From contig JAQTNV010000083.1 in NCBI GenBank assembly GCA_028713675.1, positions 1-10,999 on the forward strand: DNA of 10,999 nt, written 5' to 3'. Numbering within the stretch: the stretch's first letter is position 1; the number at the start of each line of letters is the position of its first letter. Under the pieces are notes generated by a model. It had not been told where the DNA came from. It made no database searches and saw only the letters and a program-made list of their open reading frames with translations. Shown one piece after another: positions 1 through 6,575 of the stretch. Source of the stretch: a bacterium (GTDB taxonomy: Bacteria; Desulfobacterota; JAPLJL01). The position numbers and the translations under genes are program-made.

Positions 1-462
1 CGTGAGGCAGCCGTAATAGAAGACCGGCTTGAGCCCGGCCAAGGGTTTCCGGATCTTTTCCCGAATTTTCTTCGGCCCGACATGTTCCCCGAAATAATCC
101 GCCAGATGTCTGATCCGGATTTTTCCCTGGTACCCGATCGGGATTTCCTCCTTTTCGGGGCCCTCGAGAAGCTTCTTCTCCGCCGTCTTCAGCCTCTGGA
201 AACAGGCGGCGCAGGGCACCACCAGGTCCCGGCCGGCTTTTTCCGCGATCCAGAGGTTCCGGGCGGAAAGCAGAAGATCCAGACGTTCGTTGGTGGCGTG
301 GCCGGAAGTGGCCCCGCAGCAGTTCCAGTCCGAAAGCTCGCCGAGCTCCACCCCGAGATCCCGGGCCACGGCCTCGGTCGACTCGCCGTATTCCCGGCCC
401 GAACTGTGCAGTGAACAGCCGGGATAATATGAAACCTTGATCAATTGATTTTCGTTCCCCAT
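1..462 (-). CDS. hdrB: HdrB-like heterodisulfide reductase subunit B, 3' end outside the window
   Basis: Subunit B of a heterodisulfide reductase-type complex carries the non-canonical [4Fe-4S] site that reduces a disulfide, held by two CCG domains; it is soluble and pairs with HdrC. I read 154 residues from an ATG at 462 to the window edge. The first CCG motif is complete: C16 in YYPGCSLHSSGREY, C48-C49-G in DWNCCGATS, and C84-x2-C87 in VPCAACF. The spacings match the family. The second motif has just begun (YYGCLT, C152) when the window ends, so about half the usual protein is missing. No clear Shine-Dalgarno precedes the ATG, and a heptad repeat lies just upstream. The TTG seven codons in is an alternative start that gives a beginning close to the family's usual one. 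The gene lies 132 bases after hdrC, the order known from hdrCB operons. The bacterial partner disulfide is unknown. Confidence 0.9.
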   Translation of the reverse strand, partial: MGNENQLIKVSYYPGCSLHSSGREYGESTEAVARDLGVELGELSDWNCCGATSGHATNERLDLLLSARNLWIAEKAGRDLVVPCAACFQRLKTAEKKLLEGPEKEEIPIGYQGKIRIRHLADYFGEHVGPKKIREKIRKPLAGLKPVFYYGCLT

Positions 463-464
463 TG

Positions 465-485
465 TACTGATTACTGGTTAATTGT
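465..485. repeat. Short heptad repeat before hdrB
   Basis: Three degenerate 7-bp units on the plus strand: TACTGAT, TACTGGT, TAATTGT. The array ends two bases from the hdrB start codon, so it occupies the place of the ribosome binding site. Confidence 0.5.
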
Positions 486-523
486 AATTTCCTGATCCCC
501 GAGAGTAAGGGTTTACTTTATTT

Positions 524-601
524 ATTGACGATTGACGATTGCAGATTGGGGATTTTGAAAAGATTTTCACTCGTCATTCGTAAATCGTAAATCGTCATTT
601 C
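524..601. repeat. Inverted pair of heptad repeat arrays between hdrC and hdrB
   Basis: The left array (524-551) reads ATTGACG, ATTGACG, ATTGCAG, ATTGGGG. The right array (567-601) reads TCACTCG, TCATTCG, TAAATCG, TAAATCG, TCATTTC. Bases 524-540 are the reverse complement of 583-599 at 15 of 17 positions, with 42 bases between. Transcribed, this could fold into a long imperfect stem between hdrC and hdrB. The right array contains the hdrC stop codon (595-597). No T-run follows the stem in the direction of transcription, so it is not a typical intrinsic terminator. Confidence 0.7.
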
Positions 602-1176
602 TTTTTCGCTTTCGCGAAGATCGCCCGGAGGTCCCGTTCTGCCCCGACACCCCGGGGGAAGATCCTCATTTTTCCCTTCCGGAACATGTTCCATCCCAGC
701 TTGATTTCGCCGCGGTTCAGAACCCGGGTCCAGGCCTTCAGGACCCCGAGCATCCCCGGCTCGTAAAGCCGGCCCAGGACCTGAATCGTCAACAGAAAAA
801 TCCGATGAAAGGCCGCGATTTCTTTCTCCGCGGGCGGGATTTTTTCCGCGAGGGCCGCCTGCCTCAAGGTGTCCATGACGTGGGCGATGTCGATGTCGTT
901 CGGGCAGCGGGTGGTGCAGGTTTCGCAGGAAGCGCACACCCAGATGGTGGAGCTTTTTAAAACGTCATCCTTCAACCCGAGCTGGATCATCCGGATCACC
1001 TGGTTGGGCATGATGTCCATGGCGAAGGTGACCGGGCATCCGCCGGTGCATTTCAAGCACTGGAAACAGGCCGAGACCCGAGTCCGGCTTTTTTCTTCCA
1101 CCTCCCGCCCGAACTCCGGATCAGGCGTGATCACCCGTTCCACCTGTCTTCCGGCCGGTTTTTCCGCCTCATTCAT
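595..1176 (-). CDS. hdrC: HdrC-like heterodisulfide reductase subunit C
   Basis: A small electron-transfer subunit with two [4Fe-4S] clusters that passes electrons to HdrB. The 193-residue protein has two complete CxxCxxCxxxCP motifs: C37, C40, C43, C47-P (CFQCLKCTGGCP) and C81, C84, C87, C91-P (CASCETCTTRCP). Between them lies the family's typical MPNQVIRMIQLG segment. A basic tail (residues 165-193, ending KKK) is also usual. No membrane helix is evident, so this is the soluble HdrC type. The ATG at 1176 has a good Shine-Dalgarno (AAGGA, about 9 bases upstream) and overlaps the fdhD stop by 8 bases, implying translational coupling. The stop codon lies inside a heptad repeat array, so the last residues may have been altered by the repeat. 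Confidence 0.93.
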   Translation of the reverse strand: MNEAEKPAGRQVERVITPDPEFGREVEEKSRTRVSACFQCLKCTGGCPVTFAMDIMPNQVIRMIQLGLKDDVLKSSTIWVCASCETCTTRCPNDIDIAHVMDTLRQAALAEKIPPAEKEIAAFHRIFLLTIQVLGRLYEPGMLGVLKAWTRVLNRGEIKLGWNMFRKGKMRIFPRGVGAERDLRAIFAKAKKK

Positions 1177-2011
1177 CCCGGGAAATCCTTTCCGGACGGG
1201 AAAAAACCGTGAAATCGGTTTTCCGCAGGTAGCCGATCACCGAAAGGCCAAGGGCTTTCGCCTCCGCCAGGGCCCGGTCGGTCGGGAAATGCTGGGTGAC
1301 CAGGACCGGGATGCCGGCCCGGGCGGCCTTGTGCGCCATTTCCGAAGAGATCCGGCCGGATGAAAAAAGGATGGTCCCCGGAAAATCCACCCCGCGGAGC
1401 AGGCAGTCGCCGATCACCTTGTCCATCGTGTTGTGCCGGGCGATGTCGCGGGCGGCGGCCAGTTTTACCCCGCCTCCCCAGAGAAATGAATAATGCAGGC
1501 CCCGTCCCTGGTCCGCCGGGTCCCGGCCCCGGCTCAGAAGTTCTTTTCCTCCCCGGAGGATTTCCCGCGCCGGGATCTTGATCCGGTCCCGGATTTTCCG
1601 GACCGGGGCCGCGTTTCGAGGGCCGGAAAAAACCACGCCCCCCCCGCCGCCGGTCCCGATCGCCCGGTTTGGGGCCTGTCGGGCACCCGGGGTAATCATC
1701 GGCGGATTCCCGGTCTTGGCCTCGATCCGATTGCCTTTTTCCCTTAAGTCCTTCAGGTCCTCGATCCTGTCGATCAACCCCCAGGAAAAGAGGAAACCGG
1801 CCGCCAATTCTCTCCACATCCCGGGAGAAGCCGGGAGAATGACCAGGGGCGTGCCGTTCAGGCGAATTTCAACATTTACTTCCCGCGTGATCCGGGTCTC
1901 CCCGGACTTGATCTCTTTGTTCCGGAATAAAGAGGCAACTATCGGCTTATGCAGATTCGAATCGGACATATTCTGAAAATTATTCGCCCGGAGGTTTTTC
2001 CGGGCCGACAT
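1169..2011 (-). CDS. fdhD: FdhD family protein lacking the catalytic CxxC
   Basis: FdhD is a sulfurtransferase that receives sulfur from IscS and sulfurates the molybdenum/tungsten bis-MGD cofactor of formate dehydrogenases. Family hallmarks are clear in the 280 residues: an N-terminal NG.P and P....ELAAGFLFSWGLI region (51-80), ARDIARHNTMDKVIG (187-201), SGRISSEM (218-225), and the AGIPVL...P..RALAEAKALGLSVIGYLR end. The loop that normally holds CxxC(G) reads IGTGGGGGVVF (about 118-128) and has no cysteine. The only cysteine is C203. Either sulfur transfer works differently or the protein is a chaperone-like variant. Start is uncertain: ATG at 2011, or ATG at 1969 (MSDSN); neither has a Shine-Dalgarno. 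It overlaps hdrC by 8 bases, which suggests a role in maturing or supporting an Hdr-linked dehydrogenase. No such dehydrogenase is in view. Confidence 0.87.
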   Translation of the reverse strand: MSARKNLRANNFQNMSDSNLHKPIVASLFRNKEIKSGETRITREVNVEIRLNGTPLVILPASPGMWRELAAGFLFSWGLIDRIEDLKDLREKGNRIEAKTGNPPMITPGARQAPNRAIGTGGGGGVVFSGPRNAAPVRKIRDRIKIPAREILRGGKELLSRGRDPADQGRGLHYSFLWGGGVKLAAARDIARHNTMDKVIGDCLLRGVDFPGTILFSSGRISSEMAHKAARAGIPVLVTQHFPTDRALAEAKALGLSVIGYLRKTDFTVFSRPERISRDE

Positions 2012-2061
2012 TAAAAATATTAACGGTGATTTTGGGGGAGGGCAACCGGGAACAACAGAAA

Positions 2062-2096
2062 ATTGACGATTGATGATTGACGATTTCGGATTGAAA
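2062..2096. repeat. Heptad repeat between the lipid kinase and fdhD
   Basis: Five degenerate units on the plus strand: ATTGACG, ATTGATG, ATTGACG, ATTTCGG, ATTGAAA. The unit is the same as in the 524-551 array and has the same orientation, about 1.5 kb away. No inverted partner is visible in this 117-base gap, and nothing else in the gap is recognisable. Confidence 0.7.
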
Positions 2097-2128
2097 AATC
2101 CGGGCTTAGAACTGGGAACCTCGGACGG

Positions 2129-3076
2129 CTATTCAGGCATCCGGACCCGGATGGATTTAGGCAGGAGGGTGAACACCGAGGGGATCCGGCCGGGCTGTTC
2201 GCCGTCCACATCGAGCAGGACCTTTTCCTCCGAAACGGCCTCGACCACCCGGCCGCGGAAAACCTTGACCTTGGGATGATCCAGGTGCCTACCCTGGTAA
2301 ATCTTGGTCCCGCCCGTCAGGATTTCCCCGAAACTCATATCGCCCATGACCACGACGTCGAAAAGCCCGTCGTCGAGCTTCGCGCCGGGGGCCACCCACA
2401 TCCCGCCCCCGAAATACTGGCCGTTGGCCACGGCGGCATTGTAGACCCGGCCCTCCCATTTCTTCTCTCCGTCGATCGATATCTTCACCTGCTTGTTTTT
2501 GTAGAGCACGGTGGCCACCACCGCGCCCCGGAGGAAGGAAATCTTCCCTCCCAGGATCTTGGTCTGGCGGTTGACCCGGTCGTCCACGTCCCCGCCGATC
2601 CCGAAGCTCGCAATATTGATGAAAAACCGGGTCACCTTTTCGGACTTGCGATTGACCAGGGTGAGCATCCCGGCGTCGATCAGGCGGTCCTGCCCGTTTT
2701 TCAGCACCCGGATGGCCGGCTCGATATCCTTCTCGATCCCAAGGGACTTCCGGAAATCCCCCCCCGTGCCCTTGGTCACGACCGCGAGGACGGCATCCGG
2801 GTTCAGCGGCGCGGGTTTCCCCCCGGCCAGGGTAAAAAACCCGTTGACCACTTCGTTGTGGGTCCCGTCCCCGCCCACGCTGACAATCATCCGGAACCCG
2901 GATTTCAAGGCTTCCCGGGTGATCCGGGTCGCCTCGCCCGGGGCCCGGGTCTTCAGAACCTCGAAATCCCCGATCGCCTCCTGGAGGGCCCGGCTGATCC
3001 GGGGCCATTCCCGCCCGGTCCGGGCGTTGGCGGAATGGGGATTGACCACCACGAAGATCTTTTTATCCGAGTCCAT
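2129..3076 (-). CDS. YegS/DagK-family lipid kinase
   Basis: A diacylglycerol-kinase catalytic-domain protein that phosphorylates a lipid hydroxyl using ATP, probably at the inner face of the membrane. The 315 residues match the family's normal length. The N-terminal half has NPHSANARTG (12-21) and the nucleotide-binding SVGGDGTHNEVVNG (66-79). KGTGGDFRKSLGI (102-114) takes the place of the usual GTGNDFA. The C-terminal half has the AKLDDGLFDVVV and DVDGE motifs expected of the beta-sandwich domain with its metal and catalytic acids. The lipid (diacylglycerol, ceramide-like, undecaprenol or other) cannot be told from sequence. The ATG at 3076 has at best a weak AGAAAG site. It starts 10 bases after the stop of an Fe-S oxidoreductase fragment and follows a membrane glycosyltransferase-like gene, which fits an envelope role. 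Confidence 0.92.
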   Translation of the reverse strand: MDSDKKIFVVVNPHSANARTGREWPRISRALQEAIGDFEVLKTRAPGEATRITREALKSGFRMIVSVGGDGTHNEVVNGFFTLAGGKPAPLNPDAVLAVVTKGTGGDFRKSLGIEKDIEPAIRVLKNGQDRLIDAGMLTLVNRKSEKVTRFFINIASFGIGGDVDDRVNRQTKILGGKISFLRGAVVATVLYKNKQVKISIDGEKKWEGRVYNAAVANGQYFGGGMWVAPGAKLDDGLFDVVVMGDMSFGEILTGGTKIYQGRHLDHPKVKVFRGRVVEAVSEEKVLLDVDGEQPGRIPSVFTLLPKSIRVRMPE

Positions 3077-3086
3077 GCTTTCTATT

Positions 3087-3257
3087 TTAGAACTTTTCCG
3101 CCATCACGTTAACAATATCCTTCACCTGAACCCCGGGATCCTGTTTCTGGAAATTCCGCTCGCAGAACGGGCGGGAGGCGACCAGGAGCCGGCCCCCCTT
3201 CCGGCCGAAACCTTCGAGTCTCCGGGCCGCCGGAGAATTTTCCGCATCAGCGTTTTC
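3087..3257 (-). pseudogene. C-terminal remnant of a cysteine-rich-domain Fe-S oxidoreductase (HdrB/HdrD/GlpC-like)
   Basis: Between the membrane protein stop and the lipid kinase start, one minus-strand frame stays open to a TAA at 3087-3089. Its last 48 codons include GRLLVASRPFCERNF and, at the end, VQVKDIVNVMAEKF. This is the usual ending of cysteine-rich (CCG-domain) proteins, where a CPFC motif precedes a KDI..L.AE.. tail. The first cysteine of CPFC is arginine here (CGC where TGC is expected). No ATG, GTG or TTG start is available near the point where the coding signal fades (about 3250). Further upstream the frame only shadows the membrane protein gene. I infer a decayed 3' fragment left by a rearrangement whose breakpoint lies at or near the end of the upstream gene. 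A non-canonically started short protein is possible but less likely. Confidence 0.6.
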
Positions 3258-4788
3258 CCGCCGAATTTCGAAAGATGACCGCGTCCTCGCCGTCGTAGAT
3301 CGCCGTCCAGTTCCGGCTCTGGCGGATCCGGTCCCGAAGCGGGAGCGCGGTCCACCGGTCGATCAGCACATAATCGACATTATATTCGTTCAGCAGGGAT
3401 TCCCAATCCGGCATGCCTGCGGCTATATGCAGGTAAACTTTCCGGAAAAACCTGTCGTCATAAAGATCGAGAAATCTCCCGTCGATGAACACCTTGAGCT
3501 GCGGGTAGAAGAAAAGGATCAGGGCCCCTCCCAGGTCCACCTGGCTGAAGATGTTCCCGTGGAGGCCCTGATCCCGGATAAAATCGAAGGCCCGCGCCGG
3601 GTACAGGCGCTGGTGGAATCCCAATCCGAACCTTCCCGCCGGATCCTTGAAAATCAACAGGCAAAGGATCAGAACCATCACCAGGGTCAACCCCATCCAC
3701 CCGCCGGCCCGGGCGAAAGCGGCCGATCTCCTCAGCCCGGCGGGCCGGTTTTTTCTTCCTGCCCGGATTTTCACCAGGAAGGAATCCCACTGGCGGACCA
3801 GAATCGGCAGCGTGACCAGGACAAAGACGTGAAGCGTCCGCCGGAATTTAAGCAGCAGGAGCGCAAAGAAAAGGGCAAAAAGTATTTCCCGGATGCTTAC
3901 TTTTTTCCAATTGAGGGCCAGCCCCAGGCCCAGAAGCCCGGCGTAAACAAGCAGGATAATTCCCGTGAAAGGCGGGGCATAAATGGTCTTGAATTCGATA
4001 ATAATCCGATGCCAGTACTGGTTCTGTCCCATCAGGAAAGGAAGGGTGAGAACCCGCCACCCGCTGGGATTGATCAGATCCACGGTCAGGACGGAAAAGA
4101 AAATGCTCAGGAAATAAACCGAGAAGATAATCACCAGCTCCCGGGGCCGGTTTGCCGCCGGCGGTATTTTCCCGAGCCGTTGCCGGGCGGCTTCCGCCGC
4201 TTCCGCCAGGCAAAAGAGCCCGAAATAGATCTCGCCGTATACCCACTCCGAGTGCAGGTTGGCCCACAAAACCAGCAGGAAAAAGAGGCCAAGAAGAGCG
4301 AGCCGGTTTTTCCGGTCCGCCGCGTAAACCTGGGTCAGATAAATCTGGCCGGCAAAAACCAGCATGGAGACCACCTGGGGCCGGACATCGAAACGGTCCC
4401 AGGTCACCAGGGCCCCCAGGGCCAGGGCGGAAAAGACCAGGAGCGGTTCCCGTCTTTCCCGGAGCAGCATCATCCCGATCAGGAAAAAACCGGCGGCGAT
4501 CAGGGCCGCCTTGGCGAGGATGGCGCCGGCGATCCCGCCCCACTGATAAACCAGGTAATAAAAAAGGCAGGGAGCCCAGCGGTCCAGCAGCCAGGGGTGT
4601 CCCCCGAAGGTGCAGGAAAAATAGTCCCGGTCGATGATTTTCCCCTGATTCCAGATCTCCCGGCCGGCGCTGATTAGAAACCCGGAATCAGTGGCGGAGC
4701 AAAACTCTTTCCGAATAGCCAGCAGGAAAATAAAGGAAAGGGTAAAAATGAAGAAGAGCGCGACGGTTTTTTTCTCTTGCGTGTCCAA
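3247..4788 (-). CDS. Polytopic membrane protein, RgtA/PMT-like glycosyltransferase family
   Basis: A 513-residue membrane protein with about ten hydrophobic segments: one at 8-25, several between 72 and 195, others at about 218-237, 273-292, 300-313 and 318-332, and one at 363-380. The layout resembles GT-C-type lipid-linked sugar transferases. A loop after the first span carries an acidic residue (D34 in ATDSGF), followed by the GG.PWL.DRW region (62-71). FDVRPQVVSML (133-143), LWANLHSEW (174-182) and NPSGWRVLTLPF (240-251) are recurrent in this uncharacterised group. The C-terminal soluble part has VFIDGRFLDLYDD (433-445) and YNVDYVLID (469-477), also typical. I infer transfer of a sugar from a polyprenyl-phosphate donor to an envelope acceptor; this is unproven. 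The start is TTG at 4788 without a Shine-Dalgarno. No ATG or GTG exists upstream before an in-frame stop, and the first hydrophobic span would be lost with later starts. Confidence 0.8.
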   Translation of the reverse strand: MDTQEKKTVALFFIFTLSFIFLLAIRKEFCSATDSGFLISAGREIWNQGKIIDRDYFSCTFGGHPWLLDRWAPCLFYYLVYQWGGIAGAILAKAALIAAGFFLIGMMLLRERREPLLVFSALALGALVTWDRFDVRPQVVSMLVFAGQIYLTQVYAADRKNRLALLGLFFLLVLWANLHSEWVYGEIYFGLFCLAEAAEAARQRLGKIPPAANRPRELVIIFSVYFLSIFFSVLTVDLINPSGWRVLTLPFLMGQNQYWHRIIIEFKTIYAPPFTGIILLVYAGLLGLGLALNWKKVSIREILFALFFALLLLKFRRTLHVFVLVTLPILVRQWDSFLVKIRAGRKNRPAGLRRSAAFARAGGWMGLTLVMVLILCLLIFKDPAGRFGLGFHQRLYPARAFDFIRDQGLHGNIFSQVDLGGALILFFYPQLKVFIDGRFLDLYDDRFFRKVYLHIAAGMPDWESLLNEYNVDYVLIDRWTALPLRDRIRQSRNWTAIYDGEDAVIFRNSAGKR

Positions 4789-4903
4789 TTTTATCGCGGG
4801 AGAAACCGGCCCGGCTGCGCCTGGAAGTATTTTTCTTCCGGCGGTTCAGGATAAAGAGCAAAGAAAAGAGAACCTGAACGCGGCGGCGCGCCGAAGGAAC
4901 ATC

Positions 4904-5062
4904 TTAAAATCTTTTGAAAATATAAATCCGGATCGCATCCAGGCCCAGGAAGAAAAGCCCCATCGCCACTATCCCCAGCCACATCACGATTCGAACTCCG
5001 GCCTGAATCGTTCTGCCCACTCGCGAAGCAGACGGTTTTACCAGCAGTTTCCTCTCTTCCAT
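4904..5062 (-). CDS. Small single-span membrane protein (52 residues)
   Basis: I do not recognise this protein. It begins MEERKLLVKPSASR, a basic N-terminus. A hydrophobic stretch follows at about 25-41 (IVMWLGIVAMGLFFLGL), then a short basic end (YIFKRF). This predicts one transmembrane helix. Support for real coding is the start: TGAGGTG overlaps the stop codon of the upstream radical SAM gene and sits 6 bases before the ATG, the best ribosome binding site in the window, with only 10 bases between the two genes. Translational coupling to the radical SAM gene is likely. The 115 bases after its stop, up to the TTG of the membrane transferase, hold nothing recognisable. It might anchor or regulate the radical SAM protein or the downstream membrane protein; this is speculation. 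Confidence 0.72.
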   Translation of the reverse strand: MEERKLLVKPSASRVGRTIQAGVRIVMWLGIVAMGLFFLGLDAIRIYIFKRF

Positions 5063-5068
5063 GGTTTT

Positions 5069-5075
5069 CACCTCA
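5069..5075 (-). promoter_or_regulatory. Ribosome binding site for the small membrane protein
   Basis: TGAGGTG on the minus strand, 6 bases before the ATG at 5062. Its first three bases are the stop codon of the upstream gene. It decides the start of an otherwise easily missed short gene. Confidence 0.7.
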
Positions 5076-6557
5076 ACTTGCGAGCTCGCGCAGGAAAGCC
5101 CGGATCAGGCTCCGGGCATCCCTGATCCAGTCGAGTTCCACGGGCGCGAAAGCCTGCTGGGGATGGCCGACGATGAACCGCCTCTGGTTATAGAAACGGA
5201 AATAGGCCCAGCGGTGGTAAAAGTTCAGGGTCTCCCGGCTGACATCCTTGAGCGGCACCGAAACATCACCGTAGTGCCAGCGCTTCCAGTTGATTTTGGG
5301 CAATTTTCCCTCGGCCCGGAGCCGCCGGTAGATCTCGCTCCCGGGATGAGGGGTAAAAAGAAAATACTGAACCGCGTCCAGGGATAGCTCCCGGGAGAAA
5401 CGGGTGGTGGTTTTCAAATCCTCCCAGGTATCGGTGGGATAGCCCAGGATGAAATAACCCTGGACCAGGATGTGGGTGGTCCGCTTGATCAGGTCGACCT
5501 TTTCCCGCACCAGGTCGAGGTCCACCTTCCGGTTCATGGCTTTCAGGGTGGAAGGCGAGCCCGATTCCGCCGCGATGGTCATGTAAAAACAGCCGGACCG
5601 CTCCATCAGCTGGAGCATCTCCTCATCAAGGTTGTCAAAGCGCACCGCGTTCTGGGCGCAATCCCAGTGGATTTTCAGATCCCGGCGGATAATTTCCTCC
5701 AGCAGTTTCACGAAGTATTCCCGGTCGGCGGTCAGGGCGTCATCCACGAAGGCGAAAAAATCGATCCCGTACCGTTTTTTCAGTTCGGTAATCCAGCCGA
5801 TTACATATTCGATCGAGTGCCGGCGGATCTTCTTTCCCGACAGGCGCCAGGCCGCGCAGTAGGTACAGGCATTCGGGCAGCCCCGGGAGGTAACCACCGG
5901 AATGTAGTAATTCCCCAGGAAGCGAATTTTCCGGGAGGTCCTGATGTATTTTTCCATTCCGAGGAGTTCCCAGTCCGGATACCCGAGGTCATCGATGTTC
6001 TCGTGAAAATACGGCGGGTTGGCCTTCACCCCTTCAGGAGCGCGGTAAATCAGGCCGGGAATCCCAGCCAAGGTAGAAGGTGAAAGGTCAATGGTGAAAG
6101 GTGAAATCTGATTTTTATTTTCTGCACTTTGAACTTTGAACTTTGAACTTTGAACTTCCATCTTCCCCAAGAATTGGGGAAGATGGATTTCCGCTTCCCC
6201 CTGCCAGGCGAAATCCATTCCCGGAATATGCTCGAAGACTTCCTCTGCCGCCCCGGAAGGATGGGGGCCGCCCACCCCGATGAGGGCCCCGGGGTTATGT
6301 TTCCTGATTATTTCAATGGTCCGATTGGCGTTTTGAACCGCCCAGGAATAAGCCTTTATCGCGTAGAAATCATAAGGGTTTTCCCGAACGAATCTCTCGA
6401 ATTTTTTCCAGGAAAGCTTTTCCCTCATGCAGTCGAGGATGCGGACGTCGTGCCCGGCCTTTTTCAGGGCCGTCCCCAGGAAACCCTGACCGATATCAAT
6501 GTAATATTGTTCGTCCTCGAAACGTTTTCCGATCGGTTTGATGAGTAATATTTTCAT
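5073..6557 (-). CDS. B12-binding-type radical SAM protein with a repeat-derived insert
   Basis: A radical SAM enzyme uses a [4Fe-4S] cluster and S-adenosylmethionine to make a 5'-deoxyadenosyl radical. The 494 residues show an N-terminal Rossmann-like domain of the cobalamin-binding type (residues 1 to about 125: MKILLIKP, GFLGTALKKAGH, LIGVGGPHPSG, WQGEAE). The radical SAM core follows, with C227-x3-C231-x2-C234 in TSRGCPNACTYC, FAFVDDALTADRE (268-280), and ESGSPSTLKAMNRK further on. No auxiliary cysteine cluster is seen at the C-terminus, so it is not a SPASM protein. The order resembles BchE-like enzymes (methylases, cyclases), but the substrate is unknown. Residues 134-163 (MEVQSSKFKVQS... 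to SPSTLAG) are encoded by two heptad arrays and replace the usual linker before IPGLIYR; the frame is kept. The ATG at 6557 has no evident Shine-Dalgarno. It is followed closely by the small membrane protein gene. Confidence 0.9.
   Translation of the reverse strand: MKILLIKPIGKRFEDEQYYIDIGQGFLGTALKKAGHDVRILDCMREKLSWKKFERFVRENPYDFYAIKAYSWAVQNANRTIEIIRKHNPGALIGVGGPHPSGAAEEVFEHIPGMDFAWQGEAEIHLPQFLGKMEVQSSKFKVQSAENKNQISPFTIDLSPSTLAGIPGLIYRAPEGVKANPPYFHENIDDLGYPDWELLGMEKYIRTSRKIRFLGNYYIPVVTSRGCPNACTYCAAWRLSGKKIRRHSIEYVIGWITELKKRYGIDFFAFVDDALTADREYFVKLLEEIIRRDLKIHWDCAQNAVRFDNLDEEMLQLMERSGCFYMTIAAESGSPSTLKAMNRKVDLDLVREKVDLIKRTTHILVQGYFILGYPTDTWEDLKTTTRFSRELSLDAVQYFLFTPHPGSEIYRRLRAEGKLPKINWKRWHYGDVSVPLKDVSRETLNFYHRWAYFRFYNQRRFIVGHPQQAFAPVELDWIRDARSLIRAFLRELAS
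6071..6157. repeat. Two heptad arrays inside a radical SAM gene
   Basis: Plus strand: five units of the AGGTGAA type at 6071-6105 (AGGTAGA, AGGTGAA, AGGTCAA, TGGTGAA, AGGTGAA) and four perfect ACTTTGA units at 6126-6153 with a partial fifth. A 20-base spacer separates them. The reverse complement of the first unit matches the second at about 5 of 7 positions, so the arrays are loosely inverted. The reading frame passes through without a stop. Confidence 0.85.
6158..6186. repeat. Perfect 13-bp inverted repeat inside the radical SAM gene
   Basis: The arms CCATCTTCCCCAA and TTGGGGAAGATGG are perfect reverse complements around a GAA loop. The repeat directly abuts the 6126-6157 heptad array and encodes part of HLPQFLGKM. 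It may mark the edge of the inserted segment, or have formed by templated inversion of neighbouring bases. Confidence 0.85.
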
Positions 6558-6575
6558 AAATGGTTACAAGCAGCA

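Noticed and set aside
524-599. Intrinsic terminator between hdrC and hdrB
   Set aside because: The stem is AT-rich, has a 42-base loop and is not followed by a T-run on the transcribed strand.
465-601. CRISPR array, suggested by the repeated short units
   Set aside because: Units are 7 bp, contiguous and degenerate, with no spacers of uniform length and no cas genes.
2276-3112. Plus-strand open frame (278 codons) antisense to the lipid kinase
   Set aside because: Low-complexity HP/GP-rich translation; the minus strand has the GGDGT kinase motif in frame.
3122-3355. Minus-strand open frame of 77 codons across the end of the membrane protein
   Set aside because: It starts inside the membrane protein gene in another frame and its translation is arginine- and proline-rich. 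The adjacent frame, which ends VKDIVNVMAEKF, is the one with family similarity.
3427-4677. Long plus-strand open frame (416 codons) antisense to the membrane protein
   Set aside because: Its translation is proline-, glutamine- and charge-rich with no domain, and the opposite strand encodes a clear membrane protein. It is a by-product of GC-rich codon use.
4844-4879. Inverted repeat GTTCAGG / CCTGAAC with a 22-base loop after the small membrane protein gene, as a terminator
   Set aside because: Only 7 bp of stem, a long loop and no T-run; chance level.
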